A stretch of DNA of 64,000 bases. It comes from Adlercreutzia rubneri (GTDB lineage Bacteria > Actinomycetota > Coriobacteriia > Coriobacteriales > Eggerthellaceae). The stretch is taken from contig NZ_WPOO01000003.1 in the NCBI RefSeq assembly GCF_009755265.1, positions 1 through 64,000 on the forward strand. Direction: 5' to 3'. The first letter of the stretch is position 1; every line of letters begins with the position of its first letter. A program made the translations under genes and the position numbers. Below, piece after piece: positions 39,312 to 48,118 of the stretch. The notes beneath the pieces are model-generated. The model was not told the origin of the DNA and ran no database searches. It saw nothing but the letters and a program-made list of their open reading frames with translations.

Positions 39312-41048
39312 CTTTCCGAAGATGGTCTTGCAGCCCTTGACGGCCAAGATGACGGCGAACACCATGAGCAGCACGCCAATGACCAGCTGCAGCACCGTAG
39401 CGGCATCCATCGTGCCGGCCGCCAGAAGGCCGATCTTGGCCCACACCGTCAGCGCCAGCGAGGTCAGCGTCACCACCATCATGAACGCCATGGGGAAGTA
39501 GAACATCTTGTTGTTGCGGCCGGCGTTACCCAGCCACGCGCACACAGCGAGCAACCCGAGCGCGGCCAGCAGCTGGTTGGCGGCGCCGAACAGCGGCCAC
39601 ACGAGCTGGTAGCCGGTCATGCCCAGCCCCACGCCGAGCACCACCGTGATGATGGTGGCGACCCAGGGGTTCACGAGCACCGCGCGCCAACCGGTAAGGT
39701 CGCTTGCCTCCATGCCGTGGGGCGTGAAAAGCTCCTGGAACATGTAGCGGCCCAGGCGCGTCGCGGTGTCGAGCGAGGTCAAGCAGAACACCGACACCGC
39801 CAAGACAAGCAGAGCGTAGACGACCGACTCCGCGCCGGCGAGCCCGGGCACGCAGGCGAGCATCTGGGAGAGGCCCGCGGCGAAGACCTGGGTCGGCGAG
39901 GCGTAGGTGCCGTCCATGTAGCCCGAGAACACGAAGGCCACCGCGCACAGCGAGATGACCGCCACCAAGCACTCGAGCAGCATGCCGCCGTAGGCGATGG
40001 GCTGCGCCTCGGCCTCGCGGTCGAGCTGCTTGGAGGTAGTGCCCGAGGCCACGAGGCTGTGGAAGCCGGAGATGGCGCCGCAGGCGATGGTGATGAACAG
40101 CGCCGGGAACAGAAAGCCCGAGGCAGCCACCTTGGATGTGCCAGCCGCAGCGGAAAAGCCGGTGAATGCGGGAATGTCCAGCGAGGCGGCGTTGCCCATG
40201 ACGCCGGCGCCGATGATACCGACAAGCGCCAGGGCGATCATGCCGTAGAGCAGATAGCTCGACAGGTAGTCGCGCGGCTGCAGAAGGATCCACACCGGGG
40301 CCACGGAGGCCACGAGGATATACAGGCCCACAAGGATCATCCAGGTGGTGTTGTCCAGCGCGATCACCGGCAGATTGTAGCCGAGGGCCACGACGACCAC
40401 GATGATGGCCAGAGCTGAGACGATGTTCGCGGCCGCGGGGATCTTGCGACCACGGGTGATAACGCCGTAGATGACGGCTACCACGATGAACAGCACCGAG
40501 ATCATGGCCGTGCGCATGTTGGCCAAATTCCCCGTCTCGACTGCCACGGCCTTGGCGGCGTCGTCAGTGGGCACCGGTGCCACAGCAAAGGTGCTCGCCA
40601 CGATGGAGGCGAAGGCGGCCACCACCAAAATGAGCGTCAGGTACGAGAAGATGCAGAACAGCTTCTTGGCCGTGTCGTCGATGTTCTCGGCAATGACCGT
40701 CGCGAGCGTCTGCCCCTTGTGGCGAATGGAGGCGAACAGCGCGCCGAAATCGTGCATGGCGCCGAAGAAGATGCCGCCGATGAGCACCCACAGAAGCACC
40801 GGCACCCAGCCGAAGATGGCCGCCTGGATGGGGCCGTTGATGGGGCCGGCGCCGGCGATGGACGAGAAATGGTGGCCGAGCACCACGTAGGGCGCGGCGG
40901 GCACGTAGTCCTTGCCGTCCTCGAACTCGTGGGCCGGCGTGGGGCGGTTGGGGTCGATGCCCCACTGCTTGGCGAGCCAGCCGCCGTAGAAGACGTAGCC
41001 GCACACGAGAACCGCGATGGCTACCAGAAGAATGATCAGGGCATTCAT
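39297..41048 (-). CDS. cstA: CstA-family carbon starvation protein / peptide or pyruvate transporter
   Basis: 583 residues, about 15-16 helices. Family motifs: the N-terminal VCGYVFYGGWLAKQWGIDPN, then RPTPAHEFEDGKDYVPAAPY, LGHHFSSIAGAGPINGPIQA, FGWVPVLLWVLIGGIFFGAM and HDFGALFASIRHKGQT. It is shorter than E. coli CstA (701) and nearer the BtsT/CstA-like proteins of anaerobes. Members carry pyruvate or peptides. The ATG overlaps the stop of the upstream unknown gene (ATGA), so the two are coupled. The 3' end lies in a tandem repeat that duplicates its last codons and stop. Confidence 0.93.
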   Translation of the reverse strand: MNALIILLVAIAVLVCGYVFYGGWLAKQWGIDPNRPTPAHEFEDGKDYVPAAPYVVLGHHFSSIAGAGPINGPIQAAIFGWVPVLLWVLIGGIFFGAMHDFGALFASIRHKGQTLATVIAENIDDTAKKLFCIFSYLTLILVVAAFASIVASTFAVAPVPTDDAAKAVAVETGNLANMRTAMISVLFIVVAVIYGVITRGRKIPAAANIVSALAIIVVVVALGYNLPVIALDNTTWMILVGLYILVASVAPVWILLQPRDYLSSYLLYGMIALALVGIIGAGVMGNAASLDIPAFTGFSAAAGTSKVAASGFLFPALFITIACGAISGFHSLVASGTTSKQLDREAEAQPIAYGGMLLECLVAVISLCAVAFVFSGYMDGTYASPTQVFAAGLSQMLACVPGLAGAESVVYALLVLAVSVFCLTSLDTATRLGRYMFQELFTPHGMEASDLTGWRAVLVNPWVATIITVVLGVGLGMTGYQLVWPLFGAANQLLAALGLLAVCAWLGNAGRNNKMFYFPMAFMMVVTLTSLALTVWAKIGLLAAGTMDAATVLQLVIGVLLMVFAVILAVKGCKTIFGKNRVA

Positions 41049-41743
41049 AACGTACTTCCTCTCTTCTCGCCCTGGGCTTCAAAGAGAGGGCGCGCGCCAT
41101 CGCAGGCTCGGCCCTCCCGATCTTGCGGAAACGCCGGGGCGGACGCGTCAAGCCGATGCCCATCGCGCACGGCGTCGCGAACAGCGCTGCTCGCGTTGCC
41201 GCAACGAGCGTCGCGCACAACAACGCCGCCGTCGATGAACGCATTGGCCTGGAGCGTTTCCCCCAGCGGTTTTCCCTGTGAATTGGTCGTCACGCGCCCG
41301 CGCGACAAGTCGGCCACCGCCAGACGCAGATCGGCCCACCCCCGCCAGCCGAGCGCGAAGTTCTTGCGGAAGCGGGTGCGCCGCACGCGCTCCCACGCGA
41401 GATCGTCCACGGCATCGGCGACGATGGCGAGCGACAAGTACGTCGTCATGTGATCGGGCGCAGGCCGCACGAGGGAGAGCCCCTCGCCGGTAACGCAGCC
41501 GACCAAGTCGTCCAGCTCGCCTGTGGTCAGGCGGGGCGTGCCCCAGAAGAACAGGTGCTCGTGGCTGGCCGCCTCCCACAACTTCGCGCGCTTGACGAGC
41601 ACGTACTGAGAGACCGAGGAATGGAACTCGGCGTAACCCGGGAAGGTGCGGCCGGCGAAGTCGTGGTCGCGCTCGACGTCGAACCACGCTTCATGGGCGG
41701 CAAGAAGTCGCTCGATGACTTCTCCACGGCCTGCCAACGCCAT
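41045..41743 (-). CDS. conserved protein of unknown function coupled to cstA
   Basis: 232 residues from ATG 41743; in-frame codons reach 41812 but lack a ribosome site. Hydrophilic, no membrane segment or signal. Distinct blocks are AHEAWFDVERDHDFAGRTFP, ERVRRTRFRKNFALGWRGWA and DLRLAVADLSRGRVTTNSQG. I recall a similar pattern (GW.D.RL..VDL......N..G) in uncharacterised proteins of anaerobic Firmicutes but cannot name a function. The last 50 residues are poorly conserved-looking and may be lineage-specific. The four-base overlap with cstA argues for a partner or regulator of that transporter. Confidence 0.72.
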   Translation of the reverse strand: MALAGRGEVIERLLAAHEAWFDVERDHDFAGRTFPGYAEFHSSVSQYVLVKRAKLWEAASHEHLFFWGTPRLTTGELDDLVGCVTGEGLSLVRPAPDHMTTYLSLAIVADAVDDLAWERVRRTRFRKNFALGWRGWADLRLAVADLSRGRVTTNSQGKPLGETLQANAFIDGGVVVRDARCGNASSAVRDAVRDGHRLDASAPAFPQDREGRACDGARPLFEAQGEKRGSTL

Positions 41744-41868
41744 CGCCTTCTTCCCATTGATGACCGAAAAAGTTAACTTTGCGAGCGTAGTACTTACGAC
41801 TGGGCGATGCAAGAACTTTTTTGACGGCTCGTCAGGTTTTTACGGAGTGGAAACGCTCGGCGATGCCG

Positions 41869-42831
41869 CTAGAACACGACCCCCAGGCCATTGCAGATAA
41901 GGCCCCAGAACACGCCTATGGCGTACAGCACCGCGATGATGGCGACGTTCTGCTTCCAGTGGCGATTGGCCCGGGCCAGCACGAGCAGCCCCACGCCAGC
42001 GGAAACGAGCAGTCCCGCGAGCATGGCCCCAGCACCCAGGACGCCCTCCACATACAGCTGGGCGATGACCACGCTGGCGGCGCAGTTCGGAATAAGGCCC
42101 ACAAGCGCGGTCGCGAACACCGAGAAGCTCGGGTTGTCGCCGAGAAACTGGGCGAGCGCGTCCTCCCCCACCGTTTCCAGCACGACGTTCAGCGCAATGG
42201 TGATGAGGAAGATGAACAACGTCACCTGCACCGTATGCTTCGTGGCGCTCTTCAGGATGCCCTTCCAACCGTGCCCGTGCTCATGGGTGTGCTCCACGTC
42301 ATCGTGGTGCTCGTAGGCGCGCTCGGGGGCCTGCTCGCAGGTGTGACAGTCGTGGTTGCAGCCGCACTGATCCTGCTCGCACAGCTCGTGGATGCGCAGG
42401 CGCTCTTTGTCGCGGCGCGCCAGGCGCAGCACGGCATCCACGATGAAGCCCATGACCATGCCGATGACCACCTTCGCCCCCATGATGGACAAGATGGTAT
42501 TGCCGGGCACCGCCTCGGCCAGGAAAATGGGCAGCATCTCGTCGGAGGTGGAGAGGAACACGGCAAAGAGCGTCCCCAGCGTTATCACGCGACCCGCGTA
42601 CAGCGTGGCCGCCACGGCCGAGAAGCCGCACTGGGGCACCACGCCCAGAAACGCGCCCACGATGGGCCCGGCCGCACCGGCGTGGCGAATGGCCTCCTGG
42701 GTCTTGCCGCCGGTCTTGTGCTCGAGCCACTCCATGGCCAGGTAGGTGACGAACAGAAACGGGATGAGGTACAGGGTGTCGGCCAGAGAATGCTCCAGCA
42801 CGTGTTCGGCTATGTGCGCGATGGTTTCCAT
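41869..42831 (-). CDS. putative metal permease (DUF2899-type, manganese/heavy-metal exporter)
   Basis: 320 residues. Two halves of four or five helices each contain a matching motif: GAFLGVVPQCGFSAVAATLY in the first and GLIPNCAASVVIAQLYVEG in the second, with the P-(Q/N)-C pair at equivalent places. Between them is a soluble loop with CEQDQCGCNHDCHTCEQAPE followed by EHHDDVEHTHEHGHG, a Cys/His-rich metal-binding stretch. This fits the family annotated as putative manganese transporter or arsenic efflux protein. The ion is not determinable, but the loop favours a soft or divalent metal. It follows the xanthine permease remnant on the same strand, 4 nt after its stop. Confidence 0.8.
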   Translation of the reverse strand: METIAHIAEHVLEHSLADTLYLIPFLFVTYLAMEWLEHKTGGKTQEAIRHAGAAGPIVGAFLGVVPQCGFSAVAATLYAGRVITLGTLFAVFLSTSDEMLPIFLAEAVPGNTILSIMGAKVVIGMVMGFIVDAVLRLARRDKERLRIHELCEQDQCGCNHDCHTCEQAPERAYEHHDDVEHTHEHGHGWKGILKSATKHTVQVTLFIFLITIALNVVLETVGEDALAQFLGDNPSFSVFATALVGLIPNCAASVVIAQLYVEGVLGAGAMLAGLLVSAGVGLLVLARANRHWKQNVAIIAVLYAIGVFWGLICNGLGVVF

Positions 42832-42835
42832 GGAT

Positions 42836-44249
42836 CTAAGATTCTAACGCGTCTGTGGCGATATCCACCGAATCGTTGCCCTCCTCCACGATCAGCGGGC
42901 CCTCCACCTTCTGATCTTTGGGCAAAAGCAAGCTCGCCAGAATGGCCACGACGAAGACCACGGCCACGCAGTTGTCGGCAAAGACGCTCTGCACGAGCTC
43001 CGGGAAGATAGCGAAGATGTCGCCCATCTGCGTAAACCCGATGCCGACAGCCAGCGACAGCGCGGCGATGGTGATGTTGCGCTGCGAGAAGCCGGCGTTG
43101 GCGATCATCTGGAAGCCGCTGACGATGATGTTGCCGAACATCATGATGGTGCAGCCGCCGAGCACCGCCTCGGGCAGCGATGCGAACACGAGGCTCACCA
43201 CGGGCACGAAGCCGGCGAGCACGAGCACGACCGCTCCCGTGGCGATGGCGCGACGGTTCACCACGCCGGTCATGGCGATGAGGCCGACGTTCTGCGAGAA
43301 CGAGGTGACCGGCGAGCAGCCGAACACGCCGGCGAGCGAGCTGACGAGGCCATCGGCCGTCACGGCGCCGGAGAGCTCCTTGTCCGTGGGGTTGCGGCGC
43401 AGCGCGGCGGCCGTGAGCGCCGAGCAGTCGCCCACGGTCTCGGTGGCGGAGACGAGGAAGATGAGCGTGACGGTGATGATGGCGCCGAGGTTGAACTCCG
43501 GCGTCACAGGCAGCACGCCCGGCAGCGAGAAGAGCTGCGCCGAAGCGAAGCCGGAGAAGTCCACTTTGCCCAGCGGAATGGCCACCAGATACCCCACGAC
43601 AAGGCCGAAGAGCACCGAAAGCTTTAGTGGCGCCCTTGGCGAGGCCCTGGAACACAAGGCACGCCAGAAGCGAGACGGTGCCGAGGATGAGGTTCGTGGC
43701 GCTGCCGAAATCCTCCGCGCCGGAGCCGCCGCCGAAGGAGGCCGCCCCCACGCCGAGCAGCGAGAACCCGATAGAGGTCACCACCACGGCCGCCACGATG
43801 GGTGTGATGATACGCCGCCACCAGCGGGCGAACAAACCCAGCAGCCCCTCGATGAGGCCGCCGACGATGACCGCTCCCACGAGCGCCCCGTAGCCCTGGG
43901 TCGCCGCAATGGTGCAGGCCACGGAAACGAACGTGAAGCTGATGCCCATGACGATGGGAAGCCCGCTGCCCACCCGCCACAGCGGGAACAGCTGCACGAA
44001 GGTGCCGATGCCGGCGATGAACATGGCGTTCTGGATGAGCGTGGCCCGCAAGTCTTCGGGAAGGCCCGCCGCTGCCGCAATGATCGCGATGGGCGCCAAG
44101 TTCGCCACGAACATGGCCAGCACGTGCTGCAGGCCGTAGGGGAAGGCCGCCAGCCAGCCGATCTCGCCATCAAGGGACGAGAGCGCCTTCATCTTCGGGT
44201 CGATGAAAACCACGCCGCCCTCGCTTTCCACGTTTCTCTTGCGGCTCAT
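42836..44249 (-). pseudogene. xanthine/uracil permease (NCS2), interrupted by a +1 frameshift
   Basis: Read as one gene it would give about 470 residues. The first frame (44249 to about 43625) encodes SLDGEIGWLAAFPYGLQHVL, LPIVMGISFTFVSVACTIAA and ILGTVSLLACLVFQGLAKGA; the second (from about 43620 to 42836) continues at LKLSVLFGLVVGYLVAIPLG and has LIFLVSATETVGDCSALT, the NCS2 substrate motif region, and SQRNITIAALSLAVGIGFTQ. One extra base within ACTAAAGC near 43621-43628 joins them. Its start overlaps the xpt stop by ATGA, so it was the xanthine uptake partner of xpt. Either an inactivating mutation, a sequencing error or recoding. Confidence 0.85.
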
Positions 44250-44824
44250 GAGCGGAACTCGATGGCGCCGGTAGCGGGATCCATGGCCTCGACGATGGCG
44301 AGCGACTGCAGGTCGTAACCTGCCTCGCGCAGCTCGTCGCCACCGGGCTGGAAACCTTTCTCAATGGCGATGCCGATGCCCTCCACAGTGGCCCCGGCAC
44401 TCTCGCAGATCTCGAGCAGCCCGCGCAGAGCGCAGCCGTTGGCGAGGAAGTCGTCGATGATGAGCACGTGATCGTCGGGCCCCAGGAAACGGGTGGAGAC
44501 GATGACGTCGTAGATGCGGTTGTGGGTGAAGGACTGGATGCGCGTGGAATACATGGTGCCGTCCAAGTTGATGGACTGGGTCTTCTTCGCGAACACCACG
44601 GGCACGCCGAAATGATGCGCCACCACGGCGGCGATGCCGATGCCCGAGGCCTCGATGGTGAGGATCTTGTTAATGGGCTTGCCCGCGAACAGGCGCTTCC
44701 ATTCCTCGGCCATCTGGGAGAACAGCTCAATGTCCATCTGGTGGTTCAAGAAGGCGTCCACCTTCAGCACACCGCCCGCCTTCACCACGCCATCGCGGCG
44801 AATGCGCTCTTCCAACAATTCCAC
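44246..44824 (-). CDS. xpt: xanthine phosphoribosyltransferase
   Basis: 192 residues, like B. subtilis Xpt (194). The PRPP-binding motif is HVLIIDDFLANGCALRGL, with ILTIEASGIGIAAVVAHHFG before it and GIGIAIEKGFQPGG after. It salvages xanthine to XMP. The start is GTG 44824, because AAGGAGG precedes it at 5-6 nt and the resulting ELLEERIRRDGVVKAGGVLK followed by VDAFLNHQMD aligns end to end with the family; the upstream ATG at 44851 adds nine non-conserved residues. No purine riboswitch signature is seen in the leader, only a weak candidate promoter. Confidence 0.92.
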   Translation of the reverse strand: MELLEERIRRDGVVKAGGVLKVDAFLNHQMDIELFSQMAEEWKRLFAGKPINKILTIEASGIGIAAVVAHHFGVPVVFAKKTQSINLDGTMYSTRIQSFTHNRIYDVIVSTRFLGPDDHVLIIDDFLANGCALRGLLEICESAGATVEGIGIAIEKGFQPGGDELREAGYDLQSLAIVEAMDPATGAIEFRS

Positions 44825-44950
44825 GGAAACCTCCTTGGGCTTCGGGGCCATTTTCGCGTATCGCACTATCTTAGGAGATCGCGCCCCTCTTGGGAACGAC
44901 TGCCGAAAACACCCATAGAAAAGGATGTGACCGCGAATTGGCTGTTAGCA

Positions 44951-45089
44951 CAGCTTGGAAAATGTGCTTTTTTGAATAGGGATTTGACCTGGTATTTTTT
45001 GAGTTTTACCAGGTCAAAATGGGTGTTTTCCGAAAACAAAAAAGCACATTTTCCAAGCTGAGCGATCCAAAAAAGCACGATTTCCAAGA
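44951..45089. repeat. 110-bp nested perfect palindrome with a third partial arm
   Basis: Outer arms of 24 bp (44951-44974 and 45037-45060; the left arm starts CAGCTTGGAAAATGTGC) pair perfectly. Inside them 12-bp arms TTTGACCTGGTA (44983-44994) and TACCAGGTCAAA (45007-45018) also pair perfectly. A degenerate third copy of the right arm follows at 45067-45089. Strikingly AT-rich for this genome. Confidence 0.9.
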
Positions 45090-45116
45090 TGCACAGCAAA
45101 AACCTGCGCGCAACAG

Positions 45117-45142
45117 GAAGGGCGCCCCGGAGGGCGCCCTTC
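45117..45142 (-). terminator. terminator of groES-groEL
   Basis: GAAGGGCGCC (45117-45126) pairs with GGCGCCCTTC (45133-45142), about 55 nt after the groEL stop. Confidence 0.7.
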
Positions 45143-45197
45143 TGCGAGTTAGTAGGTTACGCGGTTAGGCCGCGCGCAAGTTTTCCCTGCTTGGGGC

Positions 45198-46832
45198 CTA
45201 GTACATTCCGCCGCCGCCCTGCATGCCGGCAGCCAGAGCGCTCAGATCGGGACCCTCCTTGGGGATCTCGTTGATGGTGGCCTCGGTGATGAGGATGAGG
45301 GCCGCCACGGAGGCCGCGGACTGCAGCGCCGTGCGGGTCACCTTCACCGGGTCGTTCACGCCCATCTCGATCATGTTGCCGTACTCGCCGTTGGCGCAGT
45401 TCAGGCCCTCGCCCTTCGGCAGGCTCTTGACCTTCTCCACCACGACGGAGCCCTCGAAGCCAGCGTTCTGGGCGATGGCGCGCATCGGGGCCTCGATGGC
45501 CTTGCGGATGATGTCGATGCCGACTTCCTCGTCCTTGTCGTCGGCCTTGACGGCGTCCAGGGCGCCGATGGCGTCCACGAGCGCCACGCCGCCGCCGGCG
45601 ACGATGCCCTCTTCCACAGCCGCACGGGTCGCCTGCAGGGCGTCCTCGATGCGGGACTTCTTCTCCTTCAGCTCGGACTCGGTGGCAGCGCCCACCTTCA
45701 GCACGGCCACGCCGCCGGAGAGCTTCGCCAGGCGCTCCTGGGCCTTCTCGCGGTCGAAGTCGGAATCGACGCGCTCGAGCTCGGCACGGATGATCTGGAT
45801 GCGGTTCTCAATGTCTTCCTTCTTGCCCGCGCCGTCCACGATAAGGGCGGTGTCCTTGGTGACCTTCACGGTCTTGGCGGTACCGAGCATCTCCATCGTG
45901 GCGTCGGCCATGGTCATGCCAAAGTCCTTGTCGATGACCTGGGCGCCGGTGACCACGGCGATGTCCTCGAGGATGCGCTTGCGGCGGTCGCCGAAGCCGG
46001 GAGCCTTGATGGCCACGACGTTCAGGGTGCCGCGCAGACGGTTCAGCAGGATGGTGGACAGGGCCTCGCCCTCGACGTCCTCAGCCACGATGAACAGCGG
46101 GCGCTGGGCGCGCATGACTTCCTCCAGCAGCGGAACCATGTCCTGGATGGAGTTGATCTTCATGTCGGTCAGCAGGATGAAGGGGTCCTTCAGCACCGCT
46201 TCCATCTTCTCCATATCGGTGGCCATATAGGGGGAGATGTAGCCGCGCTCGTACTGCATGCCCTCGACGATGTCCATGTCGATGCCGAAGATGGTCTGGG
46301 ACTCCTCCACGGAGATGGCGCCGTCGTTGCCCACGGCGTCCATGGCCTCGGCGATCTTGTCGCCGATGGCGGCGTCGCCGGCGGAGATGCGGCCGACGTT
46401 GGCGATCTGCTCCTTGGTGGACACCGGGGTGGCGTCGGCCTTGATGGCGGCCACGATGGCGTCGGTGGCCTTCTCGATGCCGCGGCGAATGCCCAGCGCG
46501 TCGGCGCCAGCGGTCACGTTCTTCAGGCCCTCGGAGACGATGACGTCGGCGAGGAGGGTGGCGGTGGTGGTGCCGTCGCCGGCCACGTCGTTGGTCTTCA
46601 CGGCCACCTCGCGCACCAGCTGGGCGCCCATGTTCTCGACCGGGTTCTCCAGCTCGACTTCCTTGGCGACAGTCACGCCATCGTTGGTGATGAGCGGGGC
46701 GCCGTAGGACTTCTCCAGAGCCACGTAGCGGCCCTTGGGGCCGAGCGTCACCTTGACGGCATCGGCCAGCTTGGAGACGCCCGCGGCCAAGCCGGAGCGG
46801 GCATCGGTATCGAACTTGATTTCCTTAGCCAT
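45198..46832 (-). CDS. groEL: chaperonin GroEL
   Basis: 544 residues. ATP site motifs VTLGPKGRYVALEKSYGAP, NDVAGDGTTTATLLADVI and GGGVALVDAIGAL are present; the flexible tail ends MQGGGGMY, so the GGM repeat is short. Position 33-34 region reads TLGPKGRYV, where most have GRNV, a small variation often seen in actinobacteria. Forms the double-ring folding chamber with GroES. Single copy in this window, downstream of groES under a CIRCE element. Confidence 0.97.
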   Translation of the reverse strand: MAKEIKFDTDARSGLAAGVSKLADAVKVTLGPKGRYVALEKSYGAPLITNDGVTVAKEVELENPVENMGAQLVREVAVKTNDVAGDGTTTATLLADVIVSEGLKNVTAGADALGIRRGIEKATDAIVAAIKADATPVSTKEQIANVGRISAGDAAIGDKIAEAMDAVGNDGAISVEESQTIFGIDMDIVEGMQYERGYISPYMATDMEKMEAVLKDPFILLTDMKINSIQDMVPLLEEVMRAQRPLFIVAEDVEGEALSTILLNRLRGTLNVVAIKAPGFGDRRKRILEDIAVVTGAQVIDKDFGMTMADATMEMLGTAKTVKVTKDTALIVDGAGKKEDIENRIQIIRAELERVDSDFDREKAQERLAKLSGGVAVLKVGAATESELKEKKSRIEDALQATRAAVEEGIVAGGGVALVDAIGALDAVKADDKDEEVGIDIIRKAIEAPMRAIAQNAGFEGSVVVEKVKSLPKGEGLNCANGEYGNMIEMGVNDPVKVTRTALQSAASVAALILITEATINEIPKEGPDLSALAAGMQGGGGMY

Positions 46833-46881
46833 AAGTTCGCGTTCCTTTCAGTGGATCTATCTTCTCGGTTTATCTTCTCAG

Positions 46882-47169
46882 TTATTCAACTACGGCGTAA
46901 ATGTCGTCGGCGCGCAGAATCAGCACGTTCTCGCCGTCCAGCGTCACCTCAGTGCCGCCGAACTTGCCGTAGATGACCTTGTCGCCGACCTTAATAGGCA
47001 TAGGAAGCAGCTTGCCGTCCTTGTCCATCTTGCCCTCGCCCACGGCGATGATGGTACCGGTCTGGGGCTTCTCCTTGGCATCGGAGGCCAGGAACAGGCC
47101 GGACGCGGTGGTAACCTCGGCCTCGTCCTGCTTCAGGATGACGCGGTCGCCCAGAGGCTTCAAATTCAT
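46882..47169 (-). CDS. groES: co-chaperonin GroES
   Basis: 95 residues: MNLKPLGDRVILKQDEAEVT, TASGLFLASDAKEKPQTGTI, then VGDKVIYGKFGGTEVTLDGE and VLILRADDIYAVVE. The mobile loop (TTASGLFLASDAKEK) binds GroEL. ATG 47169 has AAAGGACG. groEL follows after 49 nt. Confidence 0.97.
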   Translation of the reverse strand: MNLKPLGDRVILKQDEAEVTTASGLFLASDAKEKPQTGTIIAVGEGKMDKDGKLLPMPIKVGDKVIYGKFGGTEVTLDGENVLILRADDIYAVVE

Positions 47170-47244
47170 AGCTTGCCGTCCTTTCAATGGTTGTTGTAGC
47201 GCCTTCGCGCAACTTCCAATTTAACCACTCGGTTAGGTTAAGTG

Positions 47245-47271
47245 CTAGCACTCGGTAGCAACGAGTGCTAA
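47245..47271 (-). promoter_or_regulatory. CIRCE element (HrcA operator)
   Basis: CTAGCACTC-N9-GAGTGCTAA; only the first base departs from the classical TTAGCACTC-N9-GAGTGCTAA. It lies just downstream of the groES promoter, so HrcA would block transcription when chaperonin is plentiful. Confidence 0.93.
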
Positions 47272-47281
47272 ACAGTTACGC

Positions 47282-47309
47282 ATCATAACAGCTACGGGAA
47301 GGAATGCAA
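47282..47309 (-). promoter_or_regulatory. groES-groEL promoter
   Basis: Minus strand TTGCAT (47304-47309), 16-bp spacer, TATGAT (47282-47287), immediately upstream of CIRCE. Confidence 0.8.
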
Positions 47310-47321
47310 GAGGGGACGGAG

Positions 47322-47350
47322 AAAAACTTGAGTTTTTTTCACTCAAGTTT
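47322..47350 (-). terminator. terminator of the two-component operon
   Basis: AAACTTGAGT and ACTCAAGTTT arms (47324-47333 and 47341-47350) with a U-run on the minus strand. Confidence 0.8.
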
Positions 47351-47416
47351 CCTGTGATTATAATCTTGATCAGGGATTACTTTTCAAGTTGGAATTTGTG
47401 CAGGTGAACAGTCTCC

Positions 47417-48118
47417 CTAGGGGGCAGGCGTCACCAAACCCGTCTCGTAGGCAAAGACGACGAGCTGGGCGCGGTCGTGAGCATCAGTCTTAGCCATGAC
47501 GCGGGCCAGATGCGTCTTCACCGTGGCCGGCGAGATGAACAGCTCTTCGGCGATCTCGTCGTTGGAAAGGCCCCGGGCCACCAGCACGAGAATCTCGCGC
47601 TCACGGTCGGTGAGGCTCGTCAGCGCGGCGCGGCGAGTCTCGGCCACATCGGCGGCGCCCCAGCCGCCCCGCGGGCGCGCGGCCACGAAGGTCTCCACCA
47701 GCCGGCGCATCACCGAGGGCTGGATGAGCGCGTCGCCTCGGGCCACGACGCGGATGGCCGCCACGATCTCGTCGGGGTCGGCGTCCTTCAGCAAAAAGCC
47801 GCTCGCCCCGGCGCCCAGAGCATCGTAAACGTACTCGTCCACGTCGAAGGTGGTGAGCACGAGCACCCGGGTTTTTGCGAGCAGCGGGTTGCCCGTAATG
47901 GCGCGGGTGGCCTCGATGCCGTTCATTTCAGGCATGCGGATGTCCATGAGTACCACGTCGGGCCGAAGGCGCTGCGCCTCCTGTACCGCATCGGCCCCGT
48001 TTCGGGCCTCGCCGACGATCTCGATGCCCTCGTAGGTGCCGAGAATGGCCTTGAAGCCGCCGCGCACGAGATCCTGGTCGTCCACGACGAGCACGCGGAT
48101 GGGATCGGCCTCACTCAT
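47417..48118 (-). CDS. NarL/FixJ-family response regulator
   Basis: 233 residues. Receiver domain: VLVVDDQDLVRGGFKAIL with the acidic pair and DVVLMDIRMPEMNG with the phosphoacceptor Asp (about 60), then VLVLTTFDVDEYVYDALGAG. LuxR-type output helix-turn-helix at about 165-228: LTDREREILVLVARGLSNDE, IAEELFISPATVKTHLARVM. Overlaps the end of the sensor kinase gene by 8 nt, so they form one two-component system. Target genes unknown; a palindrome ahead of the kinase gene may be a site for it. Confidence 0.94.
   Translation of the reverse strand: MSEADPIRVLVVDDQDLVRGGFKAILGTYEGIEIVGEARNGADAVQEAQRLRPDVVLMDIRMPEMNGIEATRAITGNPLLAKTRVLVLTTFDVDEYVYDALGAGASGFLLKDADPDEIVAAIRVVARGDALIQPSVMRRLVETFVAARPRGGWGAADVAETRRAALTSLTDREREILVLVARGLSNDEIAEELFISPATVKTHLARVMAKTDAHDRAQLVVFAYETGLVTPAP

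Larger units (their letters stand above)
44825..45197. other. intergenic region xpt/groEL
   Basis: 373 bp. It contains the 110-bp perfect cruciform-like repeat (44951-45060) and the groEL terminator. No gene; several short frames cross the repeat but have no support. Confidence 0.5.

Noticed and set aside
39137..39501. Open frames through the 15-bp tandem repeat encoding YATRF or SRRIG repeats
   Set aside because: The peptide repeats merely reflect the DNA repeat; no start signal, and the region is explained by duplication of the cstA end.
44830..44950. Purine riboswitch ahead of xpt
   Set aside because: The leader lacks the conserved TATA...GATATGG-type junction residues and the two kissing-loop hairpins, and the leftward leader is short.
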